Shown: positions 1 to 8,436, counted from the first letter of the stretch. The stretch: DNA of 64,000 nucleotides from CALFXN01 sp937957815 (GCA_036788195.1 DAIQNX010000002.1:93167-157166), one strand, 5' to 3'. The notes: a model not told the origin generated them from the letters alone. Program-made: numbers and translations.

Positions 1-1
1 A

Positions 2-994
2 GTCGCCAGAATCCGCGGGTACAACGATATGCCGTCCCGTCTGCCGCAGACGTTTCACGAGCGCGGGGATGCCGGAGCCATCACGAAGATGCGGTTCGAC
101 CTTCGTTCGTTCGCGATCGGCAGGGGGTATGTCGAGGTCGTGACCTATGCGTTCGTCTCCCCGGAGTCTTTGGCGAGGCTTCGATTCGTTCCCGGGGATG
201 CGCGCGGAAATCCGATGAAGCTCGCGAACCCGATCAGCTCCGACCAGTCCGCCATGCGGACGACGCTTCTTCCGGGGCTTATGAACGCTCTTTCGAAGAG
301 TATCTCGTCCGGCTGGAGGGACCCGGTCCGGATCTTCGAACAGGGGCGCGTCTTTCTCGGTGAGGGTGCGGCCATGGAGGAGCGGGAGCGCTTCGCCGGA
401 CTCGTTTTCCCTGGAAGGGATTTCAGGAGCCCGTACGGGTCGGGGGAAAACGAAGATTTCTTCACGGTCAAGGGGGATGTCGCGGCGCTTCTGTCGAGCC
501 GCGGACGCGAAGCTGAGTTCCGTCAGGGGAGCGAACCCTTCGGCCACGCGGGACAAACGGCCGATATCATCCTGGACGGTGAGAGGATCGGCTATCTCGC
601 GCGTCTCAAACCCGCCATAGAGCGGGAGCTGGATTTCGGAGCTCCGGTGTACGCGTTCGAGTTCGAGTGTGCGCCTCTTGTCGAAAAACGCAGAATTTCC
701 TATTCGGAGATACCGGCATACCCTTCGGTGTACCGGGACGTCTCGGTTCTCGTTCCATGCACGGAGTCAGTCGCGGCTGTCACCGAAGGGATCCGCGAAA
801 GCGCGGGGGCGTTGCTCCGGGATCTCAGGCTTTTCGACGTCTATCATGGAAAGGGTATTCCCGAAGGCGTTCGCAGCCTTGCGTTCTCTCTTTCCTACAG
901 AGATGCGGCGAAGACTCTGACCGAAGGGGAAGTCGACTGTGTGAATGACAGGGTCCGTGCGGATCTTGAGAAAAAAGGATATATTCTGCGATAA
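2..994 (+). CDS. pheT: phenylalanyl-tRNA synthetase beta subunit, C-terminal part (5' truncated by window edge)
   Basis: Charges tRNA-Phe together with the alpha subunit (PheS) in the cytoplasm. The reading frame is open from base 2, and the visible protein begins inside the core with RIRGYNDMPSRLP, a conserved stretch of bacterial PheT. It then runs through the catalytic-like domain (LANPISSDQSAMRTTLLPGL). The last ~95 residues form the ferredoxin-fold anticodon-binding domain (AYPSVYRDVSVLVP, then LFDVYHGKGIPEG and SLSYRDAAKTLTEGEV). About 330 of a usual ~800 residues are present and the C-terminus is complete. It is followed closely by the zapB-like/zapA pair, a common order in bacteria. 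The true start lies outside the window. Confidence 0.95.
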   Translation, partial: VARIRGYNDMPSRLPQTFHERGDAGAITKMRFDLRSFAIGRGYVEVVTYAFVSPESLARLRFVPGDARGNPMKLANPISSDQSAMRTTLLPGLMNALSKSISSGWRDPVRIFEQGRVFLGEGAAMEERERFAGLVFPGRDFRSPYGSGENEDFFTVKGDVAALLSSRGREAEFRQGSEPFGHAGQTADIILDGERIGYLARLKPAIERELDFGAPVYAFEFECAPLVEKRRISYSEIPAYPSVYRDVSVLVPCTESVAAVTEGIRESAGALLRDLRLFDVYHGKGIPEGVRSLAFSLSYRDAAKTLTEGEVDCVNDRVRADLEKKGYILR

Positions 995-1028
995 GCGTGG
1001 CCAGTATCCGAAAAGGAGATGACGGGAA

Positions 1029-1334
1029 ATGGTTTCTTTCTCTCAGATCGAAAGCGTCACCGACAGACTTACCGAATACATCCGCTCGCTCCAGCAGGAA
1101 CGCGATCGTCTTCGTACGGAACTGAACGACCTCCGGACGAAACTTTCGGAAAAGGACCTTGAACGTATCCGTGAAAGCAAGGAACGCGAGAGGATTTCCG
1201 AAGCTCTCGAGCGGGAGAAGATGGCTTTCCAGAAAGAGCGGACGCAACTTGAATCCCAGGTCAAGGCGGTTTGCGAAAAGCTTGGCGCACTCCTGCCGCA
1301 GCAATCGAACGCCGCCGAGACGAAGAAGCCGTAG
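1029..1334 (+). CDS. small coiled-coil protein, ZapB-like
   Basis: A 101-residue, highly charged protein. Residues ~5-90 are almost entirely heptad-like helix rich in Glu, Arg, Lys and Leu (for example SLQQERDRLRTELNDLRTKL), so a parallel coiled coil is predicted. It lies 34 bases after pheT and 12 bases before zapA, and AAGGAG sits 10 bases before the ATG. Position and architecture fit a ZapB-type partner of ZapA at the division ring. Coiled coils are poor evidence of homology, so the functional name rests on context rather than on diagnostic residues. Confidence 0.6.
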   Translation: MVSFSQIESVTDRLTEYIRSLQQERDRLRTELNDLRTKLSEKDLERIRESKERERISEALEREKMAFQKERTQLESQVKAVCEKLGALLPQQSNAAETKKP

Positions 1335-1346
1335 GCGTGACATCCC

Positions 1347-1586
1347 ATGCGGGATGTAAGTATCAAGATCGGGAAAAAATCGTACACGTTGCAGACATCT
1401 CTTGATCAGGAGAGCCTGGATCGCGTCCGCGCGATCATTGCGGGCGCGGCCGAAGAAATTCCGGGTGCTCCTGATCAGGAGCTTCTCCTCGTTCTTTCCT
1501 GTCTGCAGCTTGCATATTTTGTCGATCACACCCTCGAACGTCTCGAGGCGATCCTTCGCGATCAGGAACCGGGCACGGTCGCATGA
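1347..1586 (+). CDS. zapA: cell division protein ZapA
   Basis: A 79-residue protein matching the ZapA family: an N-terminal beta hairpin (VSIKIGKKSYTLQTSLDQE) followed by a helix ending in ELLLVLSCLQLAYFVDHTL. ZapA tetramers bundle FtsZ filaments at midcell. It is slightly shorter than the usual 85-110 residues, lacking a long C-terminal coiled coil. The pheT-zapA-cvpA-mutS2 order is typical of this family. Its stop overlaps the start of the following cvpA gene by 4 bases (ATGA), which suggests translational coupling. Confidence 0.8.
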   Translation: MRDVSIKIGKKSYTLQTSLDQESLDRVRAIIAGAAEEIPGAPDQELLLVLSCLQLAYFVDHTLERLEAILRDQEPGTVA

Positions 1587-2146
1587 GTCCGTCTCTTCTT
1601 CCCGATGCAGTTGCGGCGTGCGTCATCCTTTTTTTCGCCGCGAGAGGCGTCACCAGGGGGCTTACGGGAGAGATATTCTCCCTTCTGGGAATGATCGGGG
1701 GAGTCGCGCTTGCGTGGAAATATTACTCGACCGGCGCCGGCTTTCTCGCGGCGTATTTTCCGACGGTATCTCCGGCGGTTCTTCAGATTCTCGTCGTGGC
1801 CGTTCTCTTCCTCTCGGGCGTTACCGTCGCTTCGTGCGTCTGCAGGCTCGTCAGGGCGATTCTCCGTTTTTCGTCCCTGACGTTCTTCGATCGGATGCTC
1901 GGTTTGATTGTCGGAGCGGCGAAAGCTCTCCTGCTGCTTGCGGGCGTTCTTGTCCTCACCGCATCCTTTGCGCCGGATCTTCTGACGACCGCTGAATGGG
2001 CGAGATCGAGCATTGCGGTTCGCATCGGTCTCGATGCGTGGCCTCATATCGAAAGAATTCTCAGGGACCGGAACATCGAATTGCCGATACCTTCGCTCCC
2101 GCGCCGGGACAAAGGAGTTCTGAGCGACGACAATGCATCTCTCTGA
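1583..2146 (+). CDS. cvpA: CvpA family inner membrane protein
   Basis: A 187-residue integral membrane protein with about four hydrophobic segments (roughly residues 5-25, 28-48, 62-85 and 108-130) and a hydrophilic C-terminal tail. The motif ARGVTRGLTGEIFSLLG after the first segment is the hallmark of CvpA (colicin V production) proteins. FDRMLGLIVGAAKALLLLAG is the second family signature. The family is widespread and its biochemical role is unsettled; it has been tied to envelope stress and purine/colicin V phenotypes. It overlaps zapA by 4 bases and mutS2 by 14 bases. Confidence 0.8.
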   Translation: MSPSLLPDAVAACVILFFAARGVTRGLTGEIFSLLGMIGGVALAWKYYSTGAGFLAAYFPTVSPAVLQILVVAVLFLSGVTVASCVCRLVRAILRFSSLTFFDRMLGLIVGAAKALLLLAGVLVLTASFAPDLLTTAEWARSSIAVRIGLDAWPHIERILRDRNIELPIPSLPRRDKGVLSDDNASL

Positions 2147-4487
2147 CGAGATACGCCGTACCTTGCAATGCGATGAAATTCTCAGGATTTTCGAAAAAGA
2201 GACGCGAAGCCCCCTCGGATCCTTTGTCCTGTCGCGGCTGAAAACGGCCGAGACGTTCGCCGAACTGAAGGGACGTCAGGATTTGCTTCGGGACTACAGG
2301 TCGTACAGGGACTCGAAAGGCGATCTGCCGTGGAAGAACGGAGTCCAGCGCATCGACGAGCTTCTCGAATCGGCGAAACATACGTCGTTTCTCACAGGAG
2401 AGGAGCTCATCCGTATCCGGACTCTTATTCTCCTCGCGAACCAGCTTCGGGACGCACTTCAGGCGGAGGTCGCGACGCGCGAATCCTTCGGAATCCTGTC
2501 GAAGCGTCTGCGGGATTTTTCGCCCGAGTACGAGGCGCTGGGCGTTTTCGACGAATACGGAACCCTCTACGATCACGCCTCCCCGGAGCTGCGTTCGATC
2601 CGGGAGGAGCTTGACTCGATCAGCAGGAGCATCCGCCGGGCAGGGCAGGATCTCATATCGGATCCGAAGACCGCTTCGATGTTGCAGGACAGGGTTCTTT
2701 CCGTACGCCTCGGGAGATTCGTCGTCCTTGTGCGTCAGGATTGCATCAGCCGCTTTCCCGGAACAATCCTCGACCGTTCGAGCTCCGGAAACTCGGTGTA
2801 CATGGAACCGCGATCCCTGAACGCGCTCAACAACCGCCTCGTCATGCGTCAGCGCGACGAAACGGAGGAAGAGCAGCGGATCCTTCGAAAGCTGACAGGG
2901 TACATTCTTTCGCGAGAGCGTGCGCTCCTCGACTCCCAGGAAGTCCTCGGAACTGTGGATATCCTTCATGCCGCGGCGAACCGGATGGACCGGGGAGGAT
3001 GGATTCTTCCGATTCTCGATGAACGCCCTCGTTTCAGCCTTTACGAGGCCCGACACCCCTTGCTCGGCGAACGGGCCGTCTCCTCGACGATCATCTGCGG
3101 CGAGGGGTTCCGCATTCTCGTCATCACCGGTCCGAATACGGGCGGGAAGACAGTCGTCCTCAAGAACGCGGGCGTCAACATTTTTCTCGCCTGGTGCGGA
3201 ATGCCGATCGCCGCGGCGGAAAATTCGGTCGTGGGCGTCGTATCGTCGATCTTCGCGGATATCGGGGACGAACAGAGCATCGAACAGAATCTGTCGACGT
3301 TCAGCGCGCATCTCGCGCATGTGGTTCGCATTCTCCGCGACGCGGACGGCGCGTCGCTGGTGCTTCTCGACGAACTTGGAGCGGGAACCGATCCGCAGGA
3401 AGGAGCGGCTCTCGGCGTCGCAATCCTCGATGCGCTCCGGAAAAAGCGATCTCTCGTTCTCGCCTCGACGCATCATAATCCGATCAAGCAATACGCGCTG
3501 ACGACGTCCGGCGTGGAGTCCGCGAGCATGGAATTCGATTCGGAGACGCTTTCGCCGACGTTTCGTCTTCTGATGGGAATTCCCGGGAAGAGCAACGCGA
3601 TTCTGATCGCGGAGCGTCTCGGCCTTCCTTCCGACGTCATCGAAAGGGCGCGACACGTGCTCCGCGAGCGTGAGATACCGGTCGAAGAGCTTATTTCCGA
3701 GTTGCAGGAGCGTCGCGTCCTTCTCGACCGCGAAAAAAGGGAATTCCTGAGCGAGAAGAGGCGTCTCGACGATTTGAAGAAAACCTACAACGATCGCATG
3801 GCTTCGATAGAGTTCGAGAAAAACAGGATTCTCGAAAAGGCCGACAGGGATGCGGCGGGAATTATCGAATCCGCCGAGTCGGCGTCGCGGACGATGATCC
3901 GGGAACTCGAAGGAGCGGCGAAATCGGCGGCTCACAGAAAGCTCCACGAACAGAAGGAAGAGACCGGACGTCTGATCAGGAGCATCGAGGACCGTGACAG
4001 AAAACGCGTTCTTTCCCGCAGGAAGGCGGAACCCGAAGAAAAACCGCTTGCTCCGGGAGCCGCAGTCGAGATTCTCGGGAACGGAATCGTCGGAGTCCTG
4101 CTGCGAATCGACGGGAAAAAGGCGTTTGTCGAGGCTGGTGCCATGACCGTCGAAGTGCCGCTGGATTCTCTCGTCCCTTCGAAAAAAGGACCGAAAACCC
4201 GGGATACCCGCGGCGATGTCCATCTCGAACGGCCGGAACACGTCTCGAGTTCGGTCATGGTTCGCGGAATGAATGTCCAGGAGGCGCTTCCGCTCGTCGA
4301 ACGATATCTCGATCAGGCGATGCGGTACGGGTATTCGTCCGTAACGGTCATCCATGGGCGAGGGGAAGGTATTCTCCGCAGAGAAGTCCACGCACTCTGC
4401 TCGCGACTGAAATACGTTCAGGAGTATCGACTTGGCGACGCCTCGGAAGGAGGCTATGGAGTCACCATCGTTTTCTTCAGGAATTAG
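2133..4487 (+). CDS. mutS2: endonuclease MutS2 (recombination suppressor / ribosome-rescue ATPase)
   Basis: A 784-residue protein of normal MutS2 length. N-terminal core and clamp helices occupy residues 1-310. The Walker A box GPNTGGKT is near residue 333, and the ABC-type signature and Walker B follow (STFSAHLAHV, then LVLLDELGAGTDP). A long charged coiled coil spans residues ~510-620, then a KOW-like region. The C-terminal Smr nuclease domain contains HGRGEGILRREVHAL near residue 741. It lacks the mismatch-recognition domain of MutS. Family roles are inhibition of homologous recombination and splitting of collided ribosomes. AAAGGAG lies 15 bases before the ATG, so the start is probable rather than certain. 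Confidence 0.95.
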   Translation: MHLSDEIRRTLQCDEILRIFEKETRSPLGSFVLSRLKTAETFAELKGRQDLLRDYRSYRDSKGDLPWKNGVQRIDELLESAKHTSFLTGEELIRIRTLILLANQLRDALQAEVATRESFGILSKRLRDFSPEYEALGVFDEYGTLYDHASPELRSIREELDSISRSIRRAGQDLISDPKTASMLQDRVLSVRLGRFVVLVRQDCISRFPGTILDRSSSGNSVYMEPRSLNALNNRLVMRQRDETEEEQRILRKLTGYILSRERALLDSQEVLGTVDILHAAANRMDRGGWILPILDERPRFSLYEARHPLLGERAVSSTIICGEGFRILVITGPNTGGKTVVLKNAGVNIFLAWCGMPIAAAENSVVGVVSSIFADIGDEQSIEQNLSTFSAHLAHVVRILRDADGASLVLLDELGAGTDPQEGAALGVAILDALRKKRSLVLASTHHNPIKQYALTTSGVESASMEFDSETLSPTFRLLMGIPGKSNAILIAERLGLPSDVIERARHVLREREIPVEELISELQERRVLLDREKREFLSEKRRLDDLKKTYNDRMASIEFEKNRILEKADRDAAGIIESAESASRTMIRELEGAAKSAAHRKLHEQKEETGRLIRSIEDRDRKRVLSRRKAEPEEKPLAPGAAVEILGNGIVGVLLRIDGKKAFVEAGAMTVEVPLDSLVPSKKGPKTRDTRGDVHLERPEHVSSSVMVRGMNVQEALPLVERYLDQAMRYGYSSVTVIHGRGEGILRREVHALCSRLKYVQEYRLGDASEGGYGVTIVFFRN

Positions 4488-4592
4488 GTGGCGATTCTGA
4501 TGGAGCCATCGCAACGCGGGCCGGGCGGGAAGAATGTTTCACGACTTCTTCTTTCCCCGAGTTTCGGAGAGATGTATTTCAAGGAGGATCTC

Positions 4593-5687
4593 ATGTCGTT
4601 TCCCGGGAAACCGTTCTTTTTCCGCGGAAAGGAATACGGAACGCCCGAAGAACTCGGAGCCGCGTTTCTCGAGGGAACGGACGCATGGAACGACGCGGTG
4701 TTCGTCGTCGGCGGAGGGTTCGTGCAGAAATGGCTCGAATTCAACGGCGATTTCGGGCGTTCCGCAGTGATGGAAAAGAATAAAGGCAAGAGTATGGCCG
4801 AGCAATGCTCGTCGTTCGTCTCCTCTTTCGTCGCCCCGGATGATTCCGATGCGCAACGCAGGCTCGAAGAACTTTTTGCGGGGAAAATTCCGACCCAACA
4901 GGATCTGAAAGAAGCGGCCGATGGCGAATGTCACCGCGTGCTGGAGGTTTCCGGAGCGTCGGACGGGGAACGAACCGAATCCGTTGTTCCGGAAACGGAA
5001 CCGGCTGATGGTATCGATCGCGATATTCATGAACCGGAACTCCTTCCTTATAGCGAGACGCCGCATGGCAGTGCCGACGCGAATCGTCCGTCGGAAAACG
5101 TTCTCCAGCCGCCGGATGCTCCTCATCTCATGGCTCTTTCCGTTGCTGGCGTTGACGGGAACATCGGTGCGAGAGATGAAGCCGCTTCATCTTCGGAATC
5201 ATATCTCGACGCGGCGGAGCGGGGAAACGCGGAAGCGCAGTTCCGTCTCGGCTGGATGTATGCGCATGCCGACGATACCGGACGAAACGACGCGTTGGCC
5301 GTCGAATGGTACCGGAAAGCCGCGGATCAGGGGCATGCCGATGCCCAGTTCGTGCTCGGGTGGATGTATGTCAACGGGCGAGGTGTGCCTCAGGACGACA
5401 GACTGGCGCTCGAGTGGTACAGGAAGGCCGTGGATCGAGGGCAGGCAAACGCGCAGTACAACCTCGGGTGGATGTATGAAAACGGGCGCGCGGTTCGTCA
5501 GAACTACGCGAAAGCGTATAGGCTCTATTTCAGGGCGTCCCTCCATGGGGTCGCCGAAGCGGAAGACGCGATGCTCGGGCTCAGGAAAAAAGGATGGCTC
5601 CAGAAGGCGAAGGTCTCGGAAGAGGAGGCCGGACGCATCGAAAGGGAAGAGTGCGGCGGGAAGAGCGAGCGTGGCTCTTTTTCGTAA
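4593..5687 (+). CDS. Sel1-like repeat protein with an uncharacterised N-terminal domain
   Basis: A 364-residue protein. The ATG at 4593 is chosen because AAGGAGG ends 5-6 bases upstream. Residues 1-100 form a compact globular-looking region (FRGKEYGTPEELGAAFLEG, then GGGFVQKWLEFNGDFG) that I do not recognise. An acidic, low-complexity linker follows to ~residue 200. The C-terminal ~140 residues hold three clear Sel1/TPR-like repeats with the pattern A.AQ..LGWMY.NGRGV.QD...A.EWYRKAAD, plus a degenerate fourth. Sel1 repeats usually mediate protein-protein contacts. There is no signal peptide, so it is probably cytoplasmic. It stands alone between mutS2 and tRNA-Arg. Confidence 0.75.
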   Translation: MSFPGKPFFFRGKEYGTPEELGAAFLEGTDAWNDAVFVVGGGFVQKWLEFNGDFGRSAVMEKNKGKSMAEQCSSFVSSFVAPDDSDAQRRLEELFAGKIPTQQDLKEAADGECHRVLEVSGASDGERTESVVPETEPADGIDRDIHEPELLPYSETPHGSADANRPSENVLQPPDAPHLMALSVAGVDGNIGARDEAASSSESYLDAAERGNAEAQFRLGWMYAHADDTGRNDALAVEWYRKAADQGHADAQFVLGWMYVNGRGVPQDDRLALEWYRKAVDRGQANAQYNLGWMYENGRAVRQNYAKAYRLYFRASLHGVAEAEDAMLGLRKKGWLQKAKVSEEEAGRIEREECGGKSERGSFS

Positions 5688-5741
5688 GGTGTGTCCCGTA
5701 TGCCGAACACGTTTTTTCTTCTCCTGGAACGCCTGCGATTC

Positions 5742-5770
5742 TTGACACCGACAGCAAAGGCGTGTAATGT
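5742..5770 (+). promoter_or_regulatory. sigma70-type promoter of tRNA-Arg
   Basis: A perfect -35 box TTGACA (5742-5747), a 17-base spacer and a -10 box TAATGT (5765-5770). The tRNA begins 17 bases after the -10 box. This is among the best promoter matches in the window. Confidence 0.8.
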
Positions 5771-5787
5771 ATCACAGTCGTCGGAAT

Positions 5788-5863
5788 GCGCCTGTAGCTC
5801 AGCGGATAGAGTATTGGCCTCCGGAGCCAAGGGTCTGGAGTTCGAATCTCCACAGGCGCGCCA
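5788..5863 (+). tRNA. tRNA-Arg (anticodon CCG)
   Basis: The cloverleaf can be folded by eye. Acceptor stem GCGCCTG (5788-5794) pairs with CAGGCGC (5853-5859), with discriminator G and an encoded CCA at 5861-5863. The D arm is GCTC...GAGT and the anticodon stem is TTGGC/GCCAA enclosing loop CTCCGGA. The T arm is CTGGAG TTCGAAT CTCCAC-like with the canonical TTCGA. Anticodon CCG reads the arginine codon CGG. Confidence 0.95.
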
Positions 5864-5875
5864 TTCGTTTTTTTG

Positions 5876-5916
5876 AGGTCGAAGACGCCTAAGGTGTCCT
5901 CGACCTTTTCTTTTTT
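5876..5916 (+). terminator. rho-independent terminator after tRNA-Arg
   Basis: Stem AGGTCGA.GAC..CC (5876-5889) pairs with GG.GTC.TCGACCT (5893-5906) around a 3-base loop, with one mismatch and one wobble. It is followed by TTTTCTTTTTT. It ends the tRNA transcript just before the AlaX-type gene. Confidence 0.85.
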
Positions 5917-5926
5917 GAGAAGAGAG

Positions 5927-7153
5927 ATGCATGAGCCGAAGCTTTCTGACGATGGAAGGAGTGTGCTGCGAATGCTTCGCGATGCGCAATGCATAGCCGA
6001 AAAAAAAGACAATAAGAATGGCGTTACACGCCTTCGCATCGATCCGTGTTTGTTCCATCCGGCGGGAGGCGGCCAACCCGGAGATACCGGGAGTCTTGTC
6101 GTCGACGGCCAAACGATCTCCGTTATCGACACGCTCAAGGACGAAAGCGGCATCTGGCTCGTCGTCGATGGGGACCTGAGAGGCAAGATCGAAGGGACAT
6201 CGCTGAAGTACGAGATCGATGAGAAACGTCACAGGCTTCTCGCGAGAATGCACAGCGGAGAACACGTGCTTTCCCGTGTTCTCGAGAAGAAGCATCCCGG
6301 ACTGGGCATCTACAAGGTGAATGTCGGCACGGAGGAGACTTCCGTCTACATACGATATGACGGACTCCTCGATTGGGACGTGTTTTTCGGAGCAGAAGAG
6401 GAAGCGAACGCCATCGTTGCGCAGAATCTTCAGGTTCGCGTCGAAGAACATACGCCGGAAACGGCGCGTTGTCTCCCCAATCTGAAGATCAACTGGGAAC
6501 GGGTCGGCGAACGGACCGTACGTGTTGTCCGAATGGGCGACTTCGATACGATCGCGTGCTCCGGGAGCCATGTCGCACAAACCGGAGATATCGGAGAGAT
6601 CTTTATCACCGGGTTCAACGGAAGCGCGCCCGAGTGGGTCTTCCGCTTTACCGTCGAAGGAAGAGAACGCTCGAAATCTTATCTCCGGCACATGCGATCC
6701 CTTCTCCGGAGCGTCGGATGTTCGGTCGAGGAAATCGAGAACGTATTCCTTCACGCCCAGGAGGAAAAACGTGAACTCCAGAAGACGATCGGACATATGA
6801 CCCCGCTCGTCCGGTTGGAATGGAACCGTGCGGAAGAAGGAAGCACAAAATTTCATTTTATCGCGACGCCCGGCATTCCCCGTGAAGTCGTGTCCCAGGC
6901 GGTGCGGAGGGCAATCCGCGAAAATCCCGAAGGGATCTATCTCGCTCTGCTGCCGGAAGGCGAAGGCGGGCGGGCGGGTTTCATTCTGGCGCGAGGGACG
7001 CTCGCCCGCGTCAATCTGCAGGACTTCGTCAGAAACGCACAACCTCTCGGAGTTCGCGGTGGGGGCAAACCGGACTGGATCAGCGGTATAGCGACGGTTG
7101 CCGACCCCGGAGTATGGGAGAGAACCTATCGGGAATACGCAGCGAAAGCGTGA
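5927..7153 (+). CDS. alanyl-tRNA editing protein (AlaX-L type, with DHHA1 domain)
   Basis: A 408-residue free-standing relative of the AlaRS editing module, expected to hydrolyse mischarged Ser- or Gly-tRNA-Ala. Visible signatures are FHPAGGGQPGDTG near the N-terminus, the zinc-binding pair HSGEH and CSGSH (HxxxH and CxxxH ligands), and a C-terminal DHHA1-type domain ending in GVRGGGKPD. It lacks the AlaRS aminoacylation core. The ATG at 5927 is preferred over an in-frame ATG at 5873, because 5873 falls within the tRNA terminator hairpin. The gene has its own intergenic space on both sides and appears monocistronic. Confidence 0.85.
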   Translation: MHEPKLSDDGRSVLRMLRDAQCIAEKKDNKNGVTRLRIDPCLFHPAGGGQPGDTGSLVVDGQTISVIDTLKDESGIWLVVDGDLRGKIEGTSLKYEIDEKRHRLLARMHSGEHVLSRVLEKKHPGLGIYKVNVGTEETSVYIRYDGLLDWDVFFGAEEEANAIVAQNLQVRVEEHTPETARCLPNLKINWERVGERTVRVVRMGDFDTIACSGSHVAQTGDIGEIFITGFNGSAPEWVFRFTVEGRERSKSYLRHMRSLLRSVGCSVEEIENVFLHAQEEKRELQKTIGHMTPLVRLEWNRAEEGSTKFHFIATPGIPREVVSQAVRRAIRENPEGIYLALLPEGEGGRAGFILARGTLARVNLQDFVRNAQPLGVRGGGKPDWISGIATVADPGVWERTYREYAAKA

Positions 7154-7178
7154 ATGGTTTTCCCGTTCACGCTTTCGC
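7142..7178. terminator. perfect inverted repeat between convergent genes, possible terminator
   Basis: A 13-bp perfect stem, GCGAAAGCGTGAA (7142-7154) with TTCACGCTTTCGC (7166-7178), around an 11-base loop. It overlaps the last codons of the AlaX-type gene and lies 3 bases beyond the end of the TAXI receptor gene. There is no strong T tract on either side, so termination efficiency is uncertain. The position between converging genes favours a bidirectional role. Confidence 0.5.
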
Positions 7179-7181
7179 GCA

Positions 7182-8147
7182 TTAATCTTTCATCAGCTCA
7201 GGAGGCTTCATCCCGGACTCAATGTAGAATCTGGCAGCTCCGGGATGAACCGGGACGGAGATTCCTCTGAGCGCGTTCTTCAAAGAGAGCAGCTTCGCTT
7301 TTTCGTGAACTTTGTACAGTTCGTCTGCGTGGGTCCAGAGAGTTTTTGTGACGCTGTAGACGACCGAGTCGGGCAGTTTCGCGTCACAGACGAGAAGGGC
7401 CAGTACCGCAGGAGTGGCGACATCCCGAAGCATTCCGCGGTACGTTCCCGCCGGGATGACGCTCTTTACGAAAAAAGGGTATTTTTCGGTAAGTGCGGTC
7501 ATGAATGCGTCATTAAAGGAAACCATGTCGATTTCCGTCATCTGGGCAAGATCAAGGACCGAAGATGTCGGATAGCCCGCGACGACGAATCCGACATCAA
7601 TCTGGGCATCCTTGAATCGCTGTGTCGTTGTGTTGAAATCGAGAAATTCAGCTTTCAGATCGGCGAACTTCAATCCCGCGATATCGAGAATCGCCGACAC
7701 GTCTCCCTGGACGCCCGATCCGGGAGCGCCGACCGAGACTCGCTTTCCACGGATATCCGCTATGTCTCTCACGCCGCTGTTCTTGCGCGTGAAGCAATGG
7801 ACATGCTCGGGATAGAGGGAAGCGACAACCCGGATATTGCCGTGCGCTTCTCTGAAAGGTTTCATCCCCTTCGCCCCCCAGTAGGCGATATCGTTTTGTG
7901 CGAACGCCATCTCGACCTGGTGCGCTCCGATCAGATTGATGTTCGCGACAGAGGCATTCCCCGTTTCGACTGTAACCTGAATATCTTCGAGGTAGCGGTT
8001 CAGAATCTCGGCAATTCCGCGACCCAGAGGATAATACGTTCCACCGGTGCCGCCTGTCGCGATCGAAAGGAACGTCTTGGCCTCCGATGTCTTCGCGAAG
8101 AAGGCGAAAAAAAGAAGCATCGCGAGTACCGGTGCGTATTTCTTCAT
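7182..8147 (-). CDS. TRAP transporter TAXI-family solute-binding receptor
   Basis: A 321-residue secreted receptor, likely periplasmic. The N-terminal signal peptide is MKKYAPVLAMLLFFAFFAKTSEA, cut near residue 22. The mature start LSIATGGTGGTYYPLG is the classic TAXI (TRAP-associated extracytoplasmic immunogenic) signature, followed by ANINLIGAHQVEMAFAQND and KRVSVGAPGSG. TAXI receptors bind acidic solutes such as glutamate or dicarboxylates and feed a fused DctQM permease. AGGAGG immediately upstream fixes the start at 8147, well inside a longer open frame. No TRAP permease gene lies nearby, so its partner must be encoded elsewhere. It has its own promoter at 8238-8266. Confidence 0.9.
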   Translation of the reverse strand: MKKYAPVLAMLLFFAFFAKTSEAKTFLSIATGGTGGTYYPLGRGIAEILNRYLEDIQVTVETGNASVANINLIGAHQVEMAFAQNDIAYWGAKGMKPFREAHGNIRVVASLYPEHVHCFTRKNSGVRDIADIRGKRVSVGAPGSGVQGDVSAILDIAGLKFADLKAEFLDFNTTTQRFKDAQIDVGFVVAGYPTSSVLDLAQMTEIDMVSFNDAFMTALTEKYPFFVKSVIPAGTYRGMLRDVATPAVLALLVCDAKLPDSVVYSVTKTLWTHADELYKVHEKAKLLSLKNALRGISVPVHPGAARFYIESGMKPPELMKD

Positions 8148-8185
8148 GGAAAATTCCTCCTTGCCCACATGTCGTCTGACTTTTT

Positions 8186-8218
8186 CTGCCGGGATTCCGG
8201 AAAAAAACTGCCGGGATT
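8186..8218. repeat. 11-bp direct repeat spaced two helical turns in the TAXI gene leader
   Basis: CTGCCGGGATT occurs at 8186-8196 and again at 8208-8218, exactly 22 bp apart. Both copies lie between the predicted transcription start (~8231 on the - strand) and the ATG at 8147. The spacing would place both copies on the same DNA face, as expected for a dimeric regulator. An RNA role is also possible, since CGGGA-TTG-TCCCG adjoins the second copy. Confidence 0.5.
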
Positions 8219-8237
8219 GTCCCGAATGACGAAAAAG

Positions 8238-8266
8238 AGTATAGGACTTCAGGATGAGTGCTTCAA
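8238..8266 (-). promoter_or_regulatory. sigma70-type promoter of the TAXI receptor gene
   Basis: Read on the - strand: -35 TTGAAG (8266-8261), 17-base spacer, -10 TATACT (8243-8238). It lies ~90 bases upstream of the ATG at 8147 and is followed by the 22-bp-spaced direct repeats. Confidence 0.65.
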
Positions 8267-8343
8267 GCTGAAAGGATACTGCTGAGTCTCCACAAACGAT
8301 ATTGCATTTTCGGTTTATAAACATCTTTTTATTGATAATGCGT

Positions 8344-8349
8344 TATAAT
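8344..8349 (+). promoter_or_regulatory. candidate -10 box upstream of hutP
   Basis: A perfect TATAAT within an AT-rich stretch of the 290-base divergent region between the TAXI receptor gene and hutP. No good -35 box is found at 16-18 bases, so the call is tentative. The remainder of the region up to 8437 shows nothing else recognisable. Confidence 0.35.
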
Positions 8350-8436
8350 ATCACAAGAGGGGAGAGTGGGCGCGTCGTGATCTGGAAACGGATTTTTACG
8401 TCCCAGGCGGTTGAAGAACGACAGGGGGGCGACGAA

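Noticed and set aside
2061..4514. Open frame of 817 codons on the - strand opposite mutS2
   Set aside because: Runs antisense to a full MutS2 with all motifs. The translation is Arg/Asp-rich with no domain or ribosome site; it is a codon-bias shadow.
5873..5927. Upstream in-frame start for the AlaX-type gene
   Set aside because: It falls at the tRNA-Arg terminator hairpin and would add a leader not conserved in the family.
7098..8285. 395-codon + strand frame across the TAXI receptor region
   Set aside because: The - strand encodes a TAXI receptor with signal peptide, ribosome site and promoter; the + frame is its shadow.
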